Source of the DNA: Boswellia sacra
Taxonomy: Eukaryota; Streptophyta; Magnoliopsida; Sapindales; Burseraceae
DNA length: 64,000 nucleotides
Reading direction: 5' to 3'
Assembly: GCA_013180625.2 (NCBI GenBank)
Contig: SNVD02009955.1
Location: 248,001-312,000 of the forward strand
The notes under the pieces were generated by a model. That model searched no databases. It worked only from the letters and a program-made list of their open reading frames with translations, and was not told the DNA's origin. Made by a program: the position numbers and the translations under genes. Positions 32,830-43,765 of the stretch are shown here, piece by piece. How positions within the stretch are numbered: the stretch's first letter is position 1; every line of letters begins with the position of its first letter.

Positions 32830-33258
32830 TCAAGCATAGCTAAGTAAAGGTTTGGTATAACTCAAATTAGTAGGCTTGCACAGATTAACTAGTTGATTGA
32901 TCAGCTTCAGAAGTTGAATGGACTGTAAGTCTTTGTCTAAGATACTGAAACCAAGGGCCTGACAAGCTTTAGTTAGAATGTCTGCAATCTGAAAATCAGT
33001 TGAAACATGCTTTACCAGAAGCTGCTTAGCAAGAACTTTCTCTCTAATGAAGTGAACATCAACTTCAATGTGTTTTGTTCTAGCATGAGAAACAGGGTTA
33101 GCTTCCAATGATACTGCACCCTTGTTATCACACCAAATAACTGGAATATAAGCAAGTGAGAAATTTATCTCCTGAAGCAATCCTTGTAACCAAATCAGTT
33201 CTGTGGTTGCTGATGATAAAGAATGGTATTCAGATTCTGTAGAAGATTTAGCCACCAC
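32830..33258 (-). pseudogene. Copia-2 RNase H
   Basis: An open stretch with VAKSSTESEYHSLSSATTEL, IWCDNKGAVSLEANPV, HARTKHIEVDVHFIREKV and QIADILTKA, the copia RNase H signature. It ends just inside the 3' LTR boundary. It is open itself but cut off from its upstream frame. Confidence 0.88.
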
Positions 33259-33419
33259 TTTCTGCTTCTTAGAACTCTAATAGATCAAATTATCCCCCAT
33301 GAAAATGCAACAACTAGATTTAGACTTTCTATGATCTATAGAGCTGGCCCAGTCAACATCACTAAAGCCAGAAAGACTGAGTGACTTCATTGGTCTAAAC
33401 ATCAACCCATAGTTCATTG

Positions 33420-34761
33420 TTCCTTTTACATATCGTAGCACTCTTTTACATGCTTGCCAACTAGATTATGCGGGAACTGACTAAGTTTGTTTACAGCATA
33501 AGAAATGTCAGGCCTTGATAAGCATAAGTATTGAAGTGCACCAATAACACTATTATAGAGACTAGGGTGATCAAATGCAATGTTATCATGTGCAGTAAGC
33601 TTAACACCGGGCAGCATAGGAGTTGGACTAGGCTTTGCTTCATACAAATTACATTTCCTTAAAAGATTTGCAGCATACTTATCTTATGATAAAAATAAAG
33701 AATCATCTGTTCTCTTAATCTCAAAGCCAAGGAAGTAGTTGAAAGATCCAAGTGTTTTAAGTGCAAAAGTTTTATTCAAGTCAGAAATCACTTGCTGAAT
33801 TTGCATAGCATCATCTCCTGTGACAAGAATGTCATCTACATAGGTTAATAGCAGAATGATATTGCCTCTGTAGACTTGTGAATGAACAAACTACTATCAG
33901 ATGAACACATGATAAACCCCTAGTGAAGTAAAGCTGCCTTGAGCTTATCAAACCAAGCTCGAGAAGCTTGCTTCAGGCTATATAATGATTTATGCAGTTT
34001 ACAAACATAGTTAGGATGATGGGAATCAAGAAAACTAGCAGGCTGAGTCATATACATAGTCTTCTTTAAGTCACCATTTAGAAAGACATTATTCACATCA
34101 ATGTGCCGAATGTCCCACTTAAGAGTTATAGCAAGAGAGAAAACCGCTCTAATTGTAGAAGGTTTAATAACTGGGCTAAAAGTCTATAAGTATCAATACC
34201 TGAAGCTTGTTGAAATCCCTTGGCCACCAATTTGGCCTTGTAACGTTGGACACTTCCATCTGAATTATAATTTATGCGAAACACCCATTTATTATCCACC
34301 ACATGCATATCAGGTGTGAATGGAACCAAAGACGAGGTGTGATTGGCTTGCAATGCATGAATCTCTTCTTGCATAGCTTTGTACCAATGAGGATCATTAA
34401 AAGCTACAGCAACTGTTTCAGGTTCTGGAGCTAATTGAGTAGATTTGGAATGACAAAGATAAAGTTTTGGCTTGCAAATACCATTCTTAGAACGAGTAAT
34501 CATGGGATGAATGTTAAGAGGTGGGTTGATAGAAGATAGAATAGGATAGGAGATACAAACAGAAGATTGAGATGAAGAATTAGAAGAACTAGAGAGTTGA
34601 GAACCTGGAAAAGAAGTAGTGACAGGTTGTGAATTTGGAGGTTGAGAATTTGTAGAATTTATAGGTTGTGAAGTTGGTGAATATGTTGTGTAAGTTGTGA
34701 ATTTGTAGCTGGAGAAGGAAATTCTGTATATGAAGTTGAAGAAAATGGAGGAAAACACCAA
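33420..34761 (-). pseudogene. Copia-2 reverse transcriptase, frameshifted
   Basis: The N-terminal part is open (HWYKAMQEEIHALQANHT, NKWVFRINYNSDGS, YKAKLVAKGFQQASGID) to about 34126. The rest is spread over other frames with stops: YVCKLHKSLYSLKQASRAWF at 33960-34020, YVDDILVTGDDA at about 33805-33843, and MLPGVKLTAHDN with LCLSRPDISYAVNKLSQF at 33426-33647. Confidence 0.85.
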
Positions 34762-36005
34762 GGACTAGAAGACATGATAGATGAAGAAACATTAGTAGAG
34801 AAATTATTTTTAAGAAAAACACCTTCATGAAAGGGAAAAATAGATTCATCAAAGGAAACATTCTTAGTTATATATATACGTCCAGAGTCACTCAGGCATA
34901 AATAACCTTTGTGGATAGCACTATAGCCAAGAAAAACACAAAGAGTGGTATGAAAAGAGAATTTGGCAGAATTATATGGTCTTAAATTTGGAAAACAAGC
35001 ACAACCAAAAGTCCTAAGATGCTTGGTATCAAGACAAGAGTGAAACAATAATTGAAAAGGATAGGCAAAATGTAATTTGGGATTAGGTAATCTATTTATA
35101 AGATACATGGCAGTGGTGAAAGCAAACCACCAGTAAGACAAAGGCATAGAGGCTTGAGCTAGGAGTGTCAAGCTTGTCTCAACAACATGTCTGTGCTTTC
35201 TTTCCACTAAGCCATTTTGTTGGTGTATATATGAACAGGGATGATGAAATTGAATACCCAACTGAATAAGTAATGGAACCAATGATCGAAATTCTCCTCC
35301 CCAATCAGACTGAAGACATTTTAGCTTTGTTTGGAATTGCCTTTCAACTAATGCCAAAAATTGTTGCAAGAAATTGCAAACTTCAGACTTGGCTCTTAAA
35401 GGAAATATCCAGCTATATCGACTAAAATCATCTACAAAGAGAAGATAATATTTGTAACCCTCAATTGAAGCAACTGGTGTTGGACCCCATACATGTGTAA
35501 AGAACAACTCAAGAGAAGACTTAAATAAAGAAGATGAAGTAGGATACACATCATGGCATTGTTTACCAAATCTACAAGAATGGCAAAACAGTTTATTATT
35601 CAAATCACAAGAGAACAATTTTGTTATCTTTAAGACATGATCTAGTATACGAGAATGAGGATGGCCCAACCGTTTATGCCAAAGTACACAATCAGTTGAA
35701 TCAATGAAAGAGTTGTTAACAACACAAGATACTAGCGTTTGTGGAGGCGGTGAGACAATGAAACCTGGTGAAGAACATGGTGATAAACAAGTACTGAAAT
35801 CTTGCAGTTGATATAATCCATCTTTAAGTATTCTTTGAAGCGTTGGAAGCTGTGAAACCAGATCCTTGACAACACAGGAATTAGAATAAAATTCAACAGT
35901 GATAGCATTGTCTTTAGTCAACTGAGATATACTGAATAAATTCTTTGTAATAGCAGGAACAAAAGAATTCTTTTCATGGATAAACTCTGTCTTGCATGTG
36001 GACAA
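34659..36005 (-). pseudogene. Copia-2 integrase
   Basis: A single open 448-codon stretch. The zinc-binding part has WHKRLGHPHSRIL and FCHSCRFGKQ. The catalytic core has FFTHVWGPTPVASIEG, LQSDWGGEF and QQNGLVERKHRHVVE. The first catalytic Asp of HTD(I/V)WGP is His, so activity should be lost although the frame is open. The C-terminal part includes RTFGCACFPNLRPYN and VFLGYSAIHKGYLCL, typical of copia, and a Ser-rich tail. Confidence 0.88.
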
Positions 36006-36044
36006 TATGTTGTATTAGATCCAACATGAGAAATTAAAAAAGTG

Positions 36045-37332
36045 TTACCCATTTCCCACTTGCACAATCTCTTTGCCATCATACTCATAGTTGATTGAAA
36101 GATTGTTGAGATTAGAAGTGATGTGGTCAGTGGCATCAGTATCCATATACCATGAATTATCAGCAAATGGGGATAGAGTGGCTACAAAAACTTGATGATT
36201 TGGCCCATTTGCTTGCTGTGATGTGGTTGAAGGTCCCTGGAAACTCACATCGAACCTACAATAGCATTTAAGTGCAGTATGTCCAGGTTTAGAATAGAGT
36301 TTACAAATTGGTTTACCAACATTCTGTCCTAATTGACCTTTGAGTAGCAGTATTAGCATTTGCGTACCAGTATTCATATTCTTCCATAAGAGTACCTATT
36401 TCGACCTCTACCTCTATTATGTTGAGTATTAGAACTTCCACCATAACCTTGACCAGGGATATTCACTCCTTGAGACTAGATTGATACATTTTATTAGCAA
36501 CATTAGCACTAGGACCTATATGAACAGCCTGAGCAGTATTATGTTGTTCCAAACGCAACTCATAAGCTTGTAGCTGGTATTGTGCTTCTTCTAACAAAAT
36601 ATAACTAGCTTTGAAAGTAATATTGACAACTATAGCATCATATTTTGGTCCAAGACCATCAAGAATATGTAGTAACATATCTAAATCTGATATAGGAGTT
36701 TCAATGGCATACAAAGTATCAGCAAATGCTCTCATCTTTAGAAAATATTCAGAAATAGAGAGTGAACCTTTTTTTGTGGTTTGTAATTGATGTCTTATGT
36801 GCATAGCTCAAGCCTTTGATTCTGTTTGATGTAAGCGCTCAAGTGTACTCCAAGCATCCATTGAAGTAGCACACCTGACAACATAACCAAACATTGATTC
36901 AGAGATAGAAGATAGTAGTTAGCTGAGAATAAACTGGTTAATTCTTTTCCAATTTAGATAATCTAGATTAATCTGAGTAATTATAGACTTTGATGGATCT
37001 GAGCTAGCTGGATCTTTAACCGAAATTATTGAAGGAGGACACACCGGAGTTCCTTCAACAAAACCTTCCAGGTCAAAAGCTCTCAAAGTAGAAAGGATTT
37101 GCAAATTCTAGAAGCCATAATTGCCTCGTTCAAGCTTAATTGCTGTGGCTGGTAGAGCTGATGGCAATATTGTTGAAAGTAGTAGATTTGAAGAAGTAGA
37201 GAAACCTGAACTTGAATTTGAAGGTATTGTGTTTGAAGGATTGTTTGCTTGATCTATAAAAGTTGAATTTCCAGGTAAAGTATTTCCAGGAAAGTTTGGG
37301 TTTATAGGAAAATGATCTTGAGAACTTGCCAT
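36045..37332 (-). pseudogene. Copia-2 gag and protease
   Basis: ATG at 37332 opens a Ser/Pro/Asn-rich N-terminus. The UBN2-type capsid region follows (IKLERGNYGF, LRAFDLEGFVEG, WKRINQFILS, LHILDGLGPKYDAIV). Stops after GNYGF and FILS stand where Trp is usual. The zinc knuckle ICKLYSKPGHTALKC has Tyr for its second Cys. The protease reads WYMDTDATDHIT, with Asp for the catalytic-triplet Gly. A frameshift lies between 36463 and 36377. Confidence 0.85.
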
Positions 37333-37361
37333 GAAACTTCTAGATGGCTTTGATACCAAGT

Positions 37362-37593
37362 TGAAACTAGTAAAGGAGAGAAAAATTAACCAAGAAACTT
37401 TTCTAAATCTTCATTAATTCATCAAGTGGTCTCGGTTTACATTTTATACTAGGCTTAGCCGAATTCTGTTACACCTGGTTGTACAACTGGCACACAGACA
37501 CACACCTAGCCCATGTTAACTCTAAAAGATTTAATAATTCTTAATAACTAACTAATCAGTTATTTAACTATCTCTACTTATGCCTGACCAACA
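37362..37593 (-). repeat. 5' LTR of Copia-2
   Basis: On the minus strand it starts TGTTGGTCAGGCATAAGTAG and ends CTAGTTTCA. It is followed by the PBS at 37346-37359 (minus strand TTGGTATCAAAGCC, one base off the initiator tRNA-Met complement). Confidence 0.92.
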
Positions 37594-37661
37594 TAATCAA
37601 TTTAAAACTTGCTATTAGTTGATCTATTTGTTTTTTTATGACTATATTTGTGTGGATTTGT

Positions 37662-38540
37662 TAGGTTACTGGTTCATCATCTTATGAGCCTCTTAATTCG
37701 TCATTAGATTCTTAGATTCCCTGTCTAATGACCCAAGTTCAACTGCTTTCGCCTCAGAGCATATCCATTATTAACCAAACCAATCTAGCCCCGCCTCTCA
37801 AATGCTTCCAACTGACAATGAAGCTGCTGGTGATGACCAATTGCTGAATTCTAAGGCAGGAACGGTGAAATTTTATTCACAGTTGGCTTACTAGTTGTGA
37901 TCACAAGCATTTGTATGTTATTACTTTTTAATCTGCCCATTTGTGTGTGTGTGTATTTAATTTATCATATTTCTTGCTTGATTTCGGTTTAGAGCTTGTT
38001 TTTAGTTGATGCATGGGGGGTGACCTTAATTATATGGATCCGGTAGGTTTCCGATTCATCATCCTGCAAGCCCTTTAGTTCATCGATAGGTTCTACAGCT
38101 AAATACCTAACTGGGACCAACACAGTGGATACCCATGAGCTGCTGAGCAATCCTAGTCCTGCCTCTGAAAAGCTTACAATGAAGCCAACACCGATAATCA
38201 ATTGTTCAGTTTCAAGGTACAAATCTGAAATTTTTTTCATATTTGGCTCGCAAGGAATGATCACGAGAACAATTTATGTCAGTGGTTTTTGTTTACCTTT
38301 TCTTATTATAATTTATCCTAATTTTTGTGTAATTTTGCTTAGACCTCGCAATTTGTTGGTGATATGGGAGCCTTTGTGTCTGGTCATGACCCCACTAATA
38401 TTGATTCATCAGCCTGCGAGTACCTTCCATTGTCATTTCTGTCCACTGACCCAACTGGAACTACTACAGTGGATTCCCCTGAGCTACAAACCTCTCTCAA
38501 ATGGGTCCTGCTGGTAACGAAGCCAATGGCAATCAGGTAT
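37662..38540 (+). CDS. Tandem exon modules of the host gene (three copies)
   Basis: Three related exons lie at about 37662-37857, 38050-38217 and 38360-38537. Each opens with a GGTTACTGGTTCATCATC or GATTCATCAGCCTGCGAG-type block, continues with an STDPTGTTTVDSPEL-like stretch, and ends in a SQM-x(4)-NEA-x(2)-DDQ-like core followed by GTATG or a similar donor. The introns between them also match (TTTATCCTAATTTTTGTGTAATTT). The frame that gives the shared core is not the longest one in every copy, and copy one has stops. I cannot assign a function; they may be exons of one gene or decayed duplicates. Confidence 0.4.
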
Positions 38541-39690
38541 GACTTTGAAGCTTTGTTCGTATTGCTTACTTGCGCTAAATGCAAGCTGTTGCTTCTCCTT
38601 TTTTTGATATTTTAATTTAAATTTTTGGGCCTAATTGTTTCATGTGATCATTGCTTTTCACAGTTTATCCTATTTGTTCTGTAATTTGTCTTTACAACCT
38701 GGCTCAGAGCATCAGGTAGGGTGAGAAGCAATTGGAGTTAGCAAATCACAAATTTAACAGTGTTCATGCGCAAAATTTACCTGTGGGCCTTAAATTAGAT
38801 AGTTATTGGTCACGTAAATAGATTGTTAGTATCTTGCCCTCCCTACAGAATCCGGTTACTGGTTGTACTTGTGCCTTTTTACTAGTTAGAGAAATAAAAT
38901 GGGGACAAGAAAAAGTTTAGTTTCAAAGACCCTTACATTACTATACATCCTAATTACTTGTGCAAAGCATTTAAATAGAGTTAAAATTACTTAAATCTGT
39001 ATAGAAATTCCTATTGGGTCGAAGAAGTATTTAACCATTTTTTTGGGGTGGCATTTGGCATCTTAATTTCTCATGCTTGTAATCTGAACGATGTGTGTGT
39101 TGAAATTCTAGAAAATTTACATAAGCTTGAATGGCCGTATTGCATATCATTTGTCTGGATTTTGATCTATGAACTTTTATTTGACTCCAGTAGCGCCTTC
39201 CTCATAGTTTGTGAGAAAGTTAATTATATAACAGTGAACGATCATGAGTTAGCTGATTGATTTGACGATTGAAGATCTTTCCAAGGACCTCAATGGTGGT
39301 TAATGAGATATCACTTCCCTAAGATGCTGGCTTTTTGGTCTTCTACTATTTTGTTCTGTCTATTAGGAGCTCATCTTATATCAATTAAATCGATTTCATT
39401 TGCCATTGAAAGTGTGATTATGGAGTCAATAGGCTCCAATATTTTCTGAACTTGATGTTGTCATGATTTCTGGATAGGAGTCTTGGCTGGGATTGCTAGT
39501 TGGAGTTATTTAATTTTTATGAGATAATAACTTCTAAGGGCGATGAGATTTGTAGATAATTGGTTATTGTTTCTTGTGATGGGCATGATGACTACAACAG
39601 ATATGAGGTTTTGATGGATGTATGTCTAGGTAGCTCTGCTCTGTGCCTTTTCTGATCTTTATGTATATTTAATGATTAGTTGCAATCTCC
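38541..39690. other. Downstream sequence of the module array
   Basis: Mostly noncoding. Bases 39490-39612 match 9197-9330 in the left locus, including the spacing of GTTGGAGTTATTTAATTTTTA and TTTCTTGTGATGGGCATGA. No recognisable coding exon. Confidence 0.45.
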
Positions 39691-40255
39691 TGTGTTAGAG
39701 GTTTGTACAAGATTGTATTAGTATATTGGGATTGAATAGTATTTAATGGGATGGGATGACATCGAATAATGTATAGTACAATATTGTGCTTTGTGTGATG
39801 TTGTATTGTATAACATTTTGTATAATAATGCATTCAAATTTTATTGTTAAATTGATTTAAATTACTTTCAAAAATTAGTTATATAAAATAAATTATTTAA
39901 TTTAATAAATATTCAAAATTTTTTAAATTACAAAAAAATAGAGATGGAGACTATTTAATTGAATATCATAGATTATTTATGATATTTAAAAGAATATTAT
40001 AAATTATTTTAATAGATTATTTGATATTTAATTGTTTGAATTATAACTTTATCTAATTTAAACAGTTTTTTTGGAGTTAGCTTCCTCTCTTATACAGTCT
40101 AAACCTGAGCCTTAACACTGCTTAAATTCTGGCCATAGTAGTGCGGTCTTTTCTGCTCTTAACACAATCTTATATAAGACGGGAGCGGTCTCAAACACAA
40201 ACATAGTATAACGTATTTTTAATGCAATGTCAACCCGTGTACCAAATGCCCCCAT
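39690..40255. mobile_element. Possible MITE relic related to 6673-7181
   Basis: The interior has the same runs of TATTAATATT, AATACAATATTGTG and ATTTAAATTATTTT as the MITE at 6673-7181. The right end (GTGTACCAAATGCCCCC) resembles its TACCAAACACGCC terminus. The left end is not defined. Confidence 0.35.
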
Positions 40256-40289
40256 TGTATTTGAATGTAGTACAGTATAATAACAATTT

Positions 40290-40490
40290 ATTTTCTTCCA
40301 AGTATTATTTGTGCCGAAGCACCAACCGTACCTTGATGGTCTTGCATTTGTTTTCTCATATAATTTTCCAAAGAATCTTATTGAAGATTGTAAAGATATT
40401 GGAATAATTTCAAGTAATGCGTATCCTTCAAACTCATTGAAACATCTTGAAATTGAACATGAGGCTTGCTGTTTTCATGATGTCTTTGTA
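40290..40490 (+). CDS. Exon fragment of the host gene family
   Basis: An open stretch reads KHQPYLDGLAFVFSYNFP, then a charged segment and SLKHLEIEHEACCFHDVF, and stops at a consensus donor GTAAGT (40489). LKHLEIE fits a leucine-rich strand as in F-box/LRR proteins, but the match is short. The end of the debris at 5285-5312 is a related copy. Upstream connection to the modules at 38 kb is plausible by position only. Confidence 0.4.
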
Positions 40491-40559
40491 AGTGTATTTT
40501 GTTTCTTCGTGCTTATAAGTCAGTTCTCCAAAAATAGCTTTGGCAATTAGTTTTGAATG

Positions 40560-41373
40560 CATATGTTTGAGTGAAATGTTGTGTTTTATTTATAAGGTTT
40601 GATAATATGTCTCAAAACATATGAAAACAAGGAATTGGACATATATGCACTTATTAAGTGTTTTGTGTTTCTATGTTTTATATGTTATAGAAACATATGC
40701 AATAATCAATGGGATAAAATTAAAATTAAATAATTATAGAGTCATCAAAATTTTATTTTTTTAATTAATTTAATCAATCTTACAATGGAAAAAATAAAAG
40801 AAACTATATAAAAGAAATAACTAAGTAATTCAATAATCTGAAAATGGAGAAATTAATATAACAGTAAAAAAATTGAAAAATTATCATTTGTTATAAGAGT
40901 TGAGTTTAGAAAAAGACAACAAAGCAAAATGGTATTACAAAATAATAGTGTTGCTTCTAGTTAATTAAGTTTATACATTATACCAGCATTATCACATAAG
41001 ATTATATCATTTTTATATGGTTGGTATCATGATTATTATTGGATTCAACTTTGAGTATTCCATGACTGGGATAAACTTGACCCTTGAAGGTCTTGGGCCA
41101 ATGACCCAACCTTGAGCGTACCACATTATCTCAAGCTTTGAAACCGACATAAAGAGAGTGTTTTGGGTTCCTATCCCAACCAAGCATACGCAGTCTGGGT
41201 TATTTCAAGCAGTGAAAAATTTATCATTTGCTGCGCTTAGAGTTTGAGATATGTGAATTAACTTCAATTTTTGTAACTTTGACACTGACCATCGCCAATC
41301 CCCCTCCCCTTTATTATTATTATTATTATTTTTAACTCAAAATCCATATTCACCTGTACGACTACATGAATAA
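40560..41373. other. AT-rich intergenic stretch, no gene seen
   Basis: Low-complexity AT sequence up to 41000, then about 350 bp of more balanced composition (41040-41290) that I cannot assign. A (TTA)n run is at 41313-41332. Confidence 0.5.
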
Positions 41374-43436
41374 TGCTAGAGGGTAAATGGATCATTTTGT
41401 TATGATAAATATGGAGCCGTCCATGTGAGAAGGGTAGAGTTTCACCACCTCAACTAGCCCATTTACTATTTGGGTTGTTGCAGCATTTGTTGGTGTGATC
41501 CTCTCCTATATAAACCCCTCCACTTGCATGAATAATATACACGACTCCAGTTGTTTCAATCTTGTCTTTCCAATTCAATATTTCTCTCACAATCATTCAA
41601 TTACTGAATTGCTCACGGCCCACACATATTAAACAATTGAAAATTTTACTCTCTCATCTCCTCGGGTATCTGTCTATCTTGTAATATATAATATATATAA
41701 TTCGTATAATTTCATCAATTAACTCCTCGTCTTTTCACTTACACCCTTACATTATACATTGCTTTGATATCTATATTACAACACGTTATCAGCACAACTT
41801 GCGATAGGTGTATTTTCTACTTCTACATTAAATTGAAATTATTTAGATGTCATTTATTCGGAACCTCTACATCGAAAACTAATGATACTTTATAATTTTA
41901 ATTGGTTTATAATTATTATACCTAATTTGTTATTATATTATTCCTCTGCTTTGTGTTTATTTGCTTTATTTCACATTATTATATAGTGATTATTGCAAAC
42001 TTGAAGTTTGTAAGTGGAAGCAAAATAAAGAATCTGAAGTTTTGAAATTATTAAGTGAACCAGAAGTTTGACAAACATGTCAAACTTGAAAAGCCTGGAA
42101 TTTGTTGCCTTGACCCTAGAAAAAAAAGGGTATCTAATATGGGCCACAAATATTCAATCTCATTTGTGTGCAGAAAATTTAGAACATACTATAATGGAAG
42201 GTAATCAAGCAACTCCACAAGAAAAGGCTAAAGCAATAAATTTTATGCGCCACCATTTGTGTGAAGACCTGAAGATCTAATATATTTATGAAAAGGACCC
42301 AGTAGTGTTCTGGAAAAATCTAAAAGACAGATTTGACCACCAAAGATATGTATTTCTCCTTATGGCAAAACGTTCATTTGATCAATTGAGATGTCAAGAT
42401 TTCAAATTAGTTTCTGAATACAGTTATGTGCTTTACACCATTATTTCAAAATTAAAACTATATGGTGAAAAAATATCTGAAGATGATCTGATAAAACAAA
42501 CTTTATCTACTTTTCATGTCTCGAATGTGCTCCTACAGCAGCAGTATCGAGAGCATCATTATAAAAAATATTCAGAACTGATTTCTTGTCCCCTCCTTGC
42601 TGAACAACATAATGAGCTGTTGATGAAAAATCACTATTTACATCCTACTGGCTCACAAGCATTCCCTGAAGCGAATGTCAATAATTTCCATAGCCATAGA
42701 CGAAGTCAAGGAAGAGGACAGGGCCAAAAAAATGGTTATCGTCATGGTGGTCATAAATTCATGGGGCAGAGAAATGCTAAAGATGCCCACCAAAAGTGGG
42801 AAAATTATGAGGCGAAGCGTTTCAATGGTAGAAATTCATAAAATAAATTTACACAAAATAAATCTACCAAGAAATATGAAAACGCCTGTCATAGATGTGA
42901 CATGCAAGGGCATTGGTCACATACTTGTTGTACGGCTAAACATTTGGTAGAACTTTATCAAGCCTCTATTAAAGGAAAAGAAAAAGAAGCTGAAACAAAA
43001 TTTGCTGATCACTCGGATCCTATTGATCTAACTCACATTGATGTTTCAGATTAGTACAAGTTATTTGATATATACAAGTCCAAAATATGCTCAAGTCAGA
43101 TAAAAACGATTAAGAAATATAAGAAGCCAATTTAAAAAATTTAGTAACAGTGCAAAATATCTATTTTGTTTTGTTTCTAGTATTTTTACTTCTTACATTT
43201 TATCTTTGGGTGCACAAGCTGAATTCCTGCTAATTTTCGTATGCTCATTTCTACTAATGCTCTTACCAATTCTAAGAAGTTGTGTCCATATTTCTAAATC
43301 AAGCAAGCATAAAAAGTATAAATTGAAGAAACTTATACAACTACAAGAGCTAATACTTCAAATTATACTTTGTACATCTTTAGGCTGCATATCAACTTAT
43401 GGACAACAAACATATCATGCAAAGTTGGATTATTAC
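41374..43436 (+). mobile_element. Gag-only LTR retrotransposon, 3' part lost
   Basis: An LTR-like leader (about 41374-41780) has a TATA box (TATATAAA at 41507) and a CT-rich downstream part. It is followed by ACACGTTATCAGCAC, the junction/PBS found in a widespread family of plant copia-related elements. One long gag frame follows; protease, integrase and polymerase are absent. The element is broken by the CACTA-like element at 43437 and no 3' LTR is seen. The left boundary is approximate. Confidence 0.7.
42077..43053 (+). pseudogene. gag polyprotein of the gag-only element
   Basis: ATG at 42077 starts a single frame of about 325 codons broken only by TAA at 42278, at 42839 and at the end. 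It contains the UBN2 capsid domain (LEFVALTLEKKGYLIWATNI, QEKAKAINFMRHHL, FWKNLKDRFDHQ, YGEKISEDDLIKQTLSTFH, LLQQQYREHHYKKYSELISC). An Arg/Gly-rich tract (HRRSQGRGQGQKNGYRHGG) and a CX2CX4HX4C knuckle (CHRCDMQGHWSHTC at about 42890) follow. It binds element RNA and forms particles in active members. The first stop replaces a family Glu codon; the second may be a former CAA. Confidence 0.85.
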
Positions 43437-43467
43437 CTCTACAACTGAGAGAGGCTTTTAAGATGGG

Positions 43468-43765
43468 CAAAAACCGTCGTAAAAAGTCTTTTACGACGAT
43501 TTTACTGTAGATTTTGCATACCGTAAAAGAAGCTGCAGTACAAACTTTTATGGCGACTTTTGTCTATCATAAAAGACTTTTTACTGTAGTTTTCATGTTC
43601 GTCGTAAAAAGTTACAACGAATTGGATATATGTTTTGCGACACTTTTTTATGACGGTTTAAGACTGCCGTAAGACTTTTAACGACGAACATGAAACCGTC
43701 GTAAAAAAGTATCACATATTTGGTAACAACTTTTTACCACAATTTTAAAACCGCCGTAAAAAGTT
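43468..43765. repeat. Left subterminal repeats (CCGTCGTAAAA) of the CACTA-like element
   Basis: About ten copies of AACCGTCGTAAAAAGT or its complement ACTTTTTACGACGGTT lie within 300 bp, in both orientations. Some pairs could form hairpins. Confidence 0.85.

Larger units (their letters stand above)
32586..37593 (-). mobile_element. Copia-2: Ty1/copia retrotransposon in an intron of the host gene
   Basis: A 5.0-kb element on the minus strand, in the intron after the 32474 donor. The LTRs are about 232 bp (32589-32822 and 37362-37593), TGTTGGTC to GTTTCA, differing at about one base in ten, so the insertion is not recent. TAATT before the left end and TAATC after the right end are a likely, mutated target duplication. 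The order is gag, protease, integrase, reverse transcriptase, RNase H. Short LTRs suggest an Ale- or Ivana-type lineage; this is tentative. Coding is broken by several stops and shifts. Confidence 0.93.

Noticed and set aside
43206..43448. 80-codon open frame with hydrophobic N-terminus
   Set aside because: It runs over the left end of the CACTA-like element and begins at a non-ATG codon; no family match.
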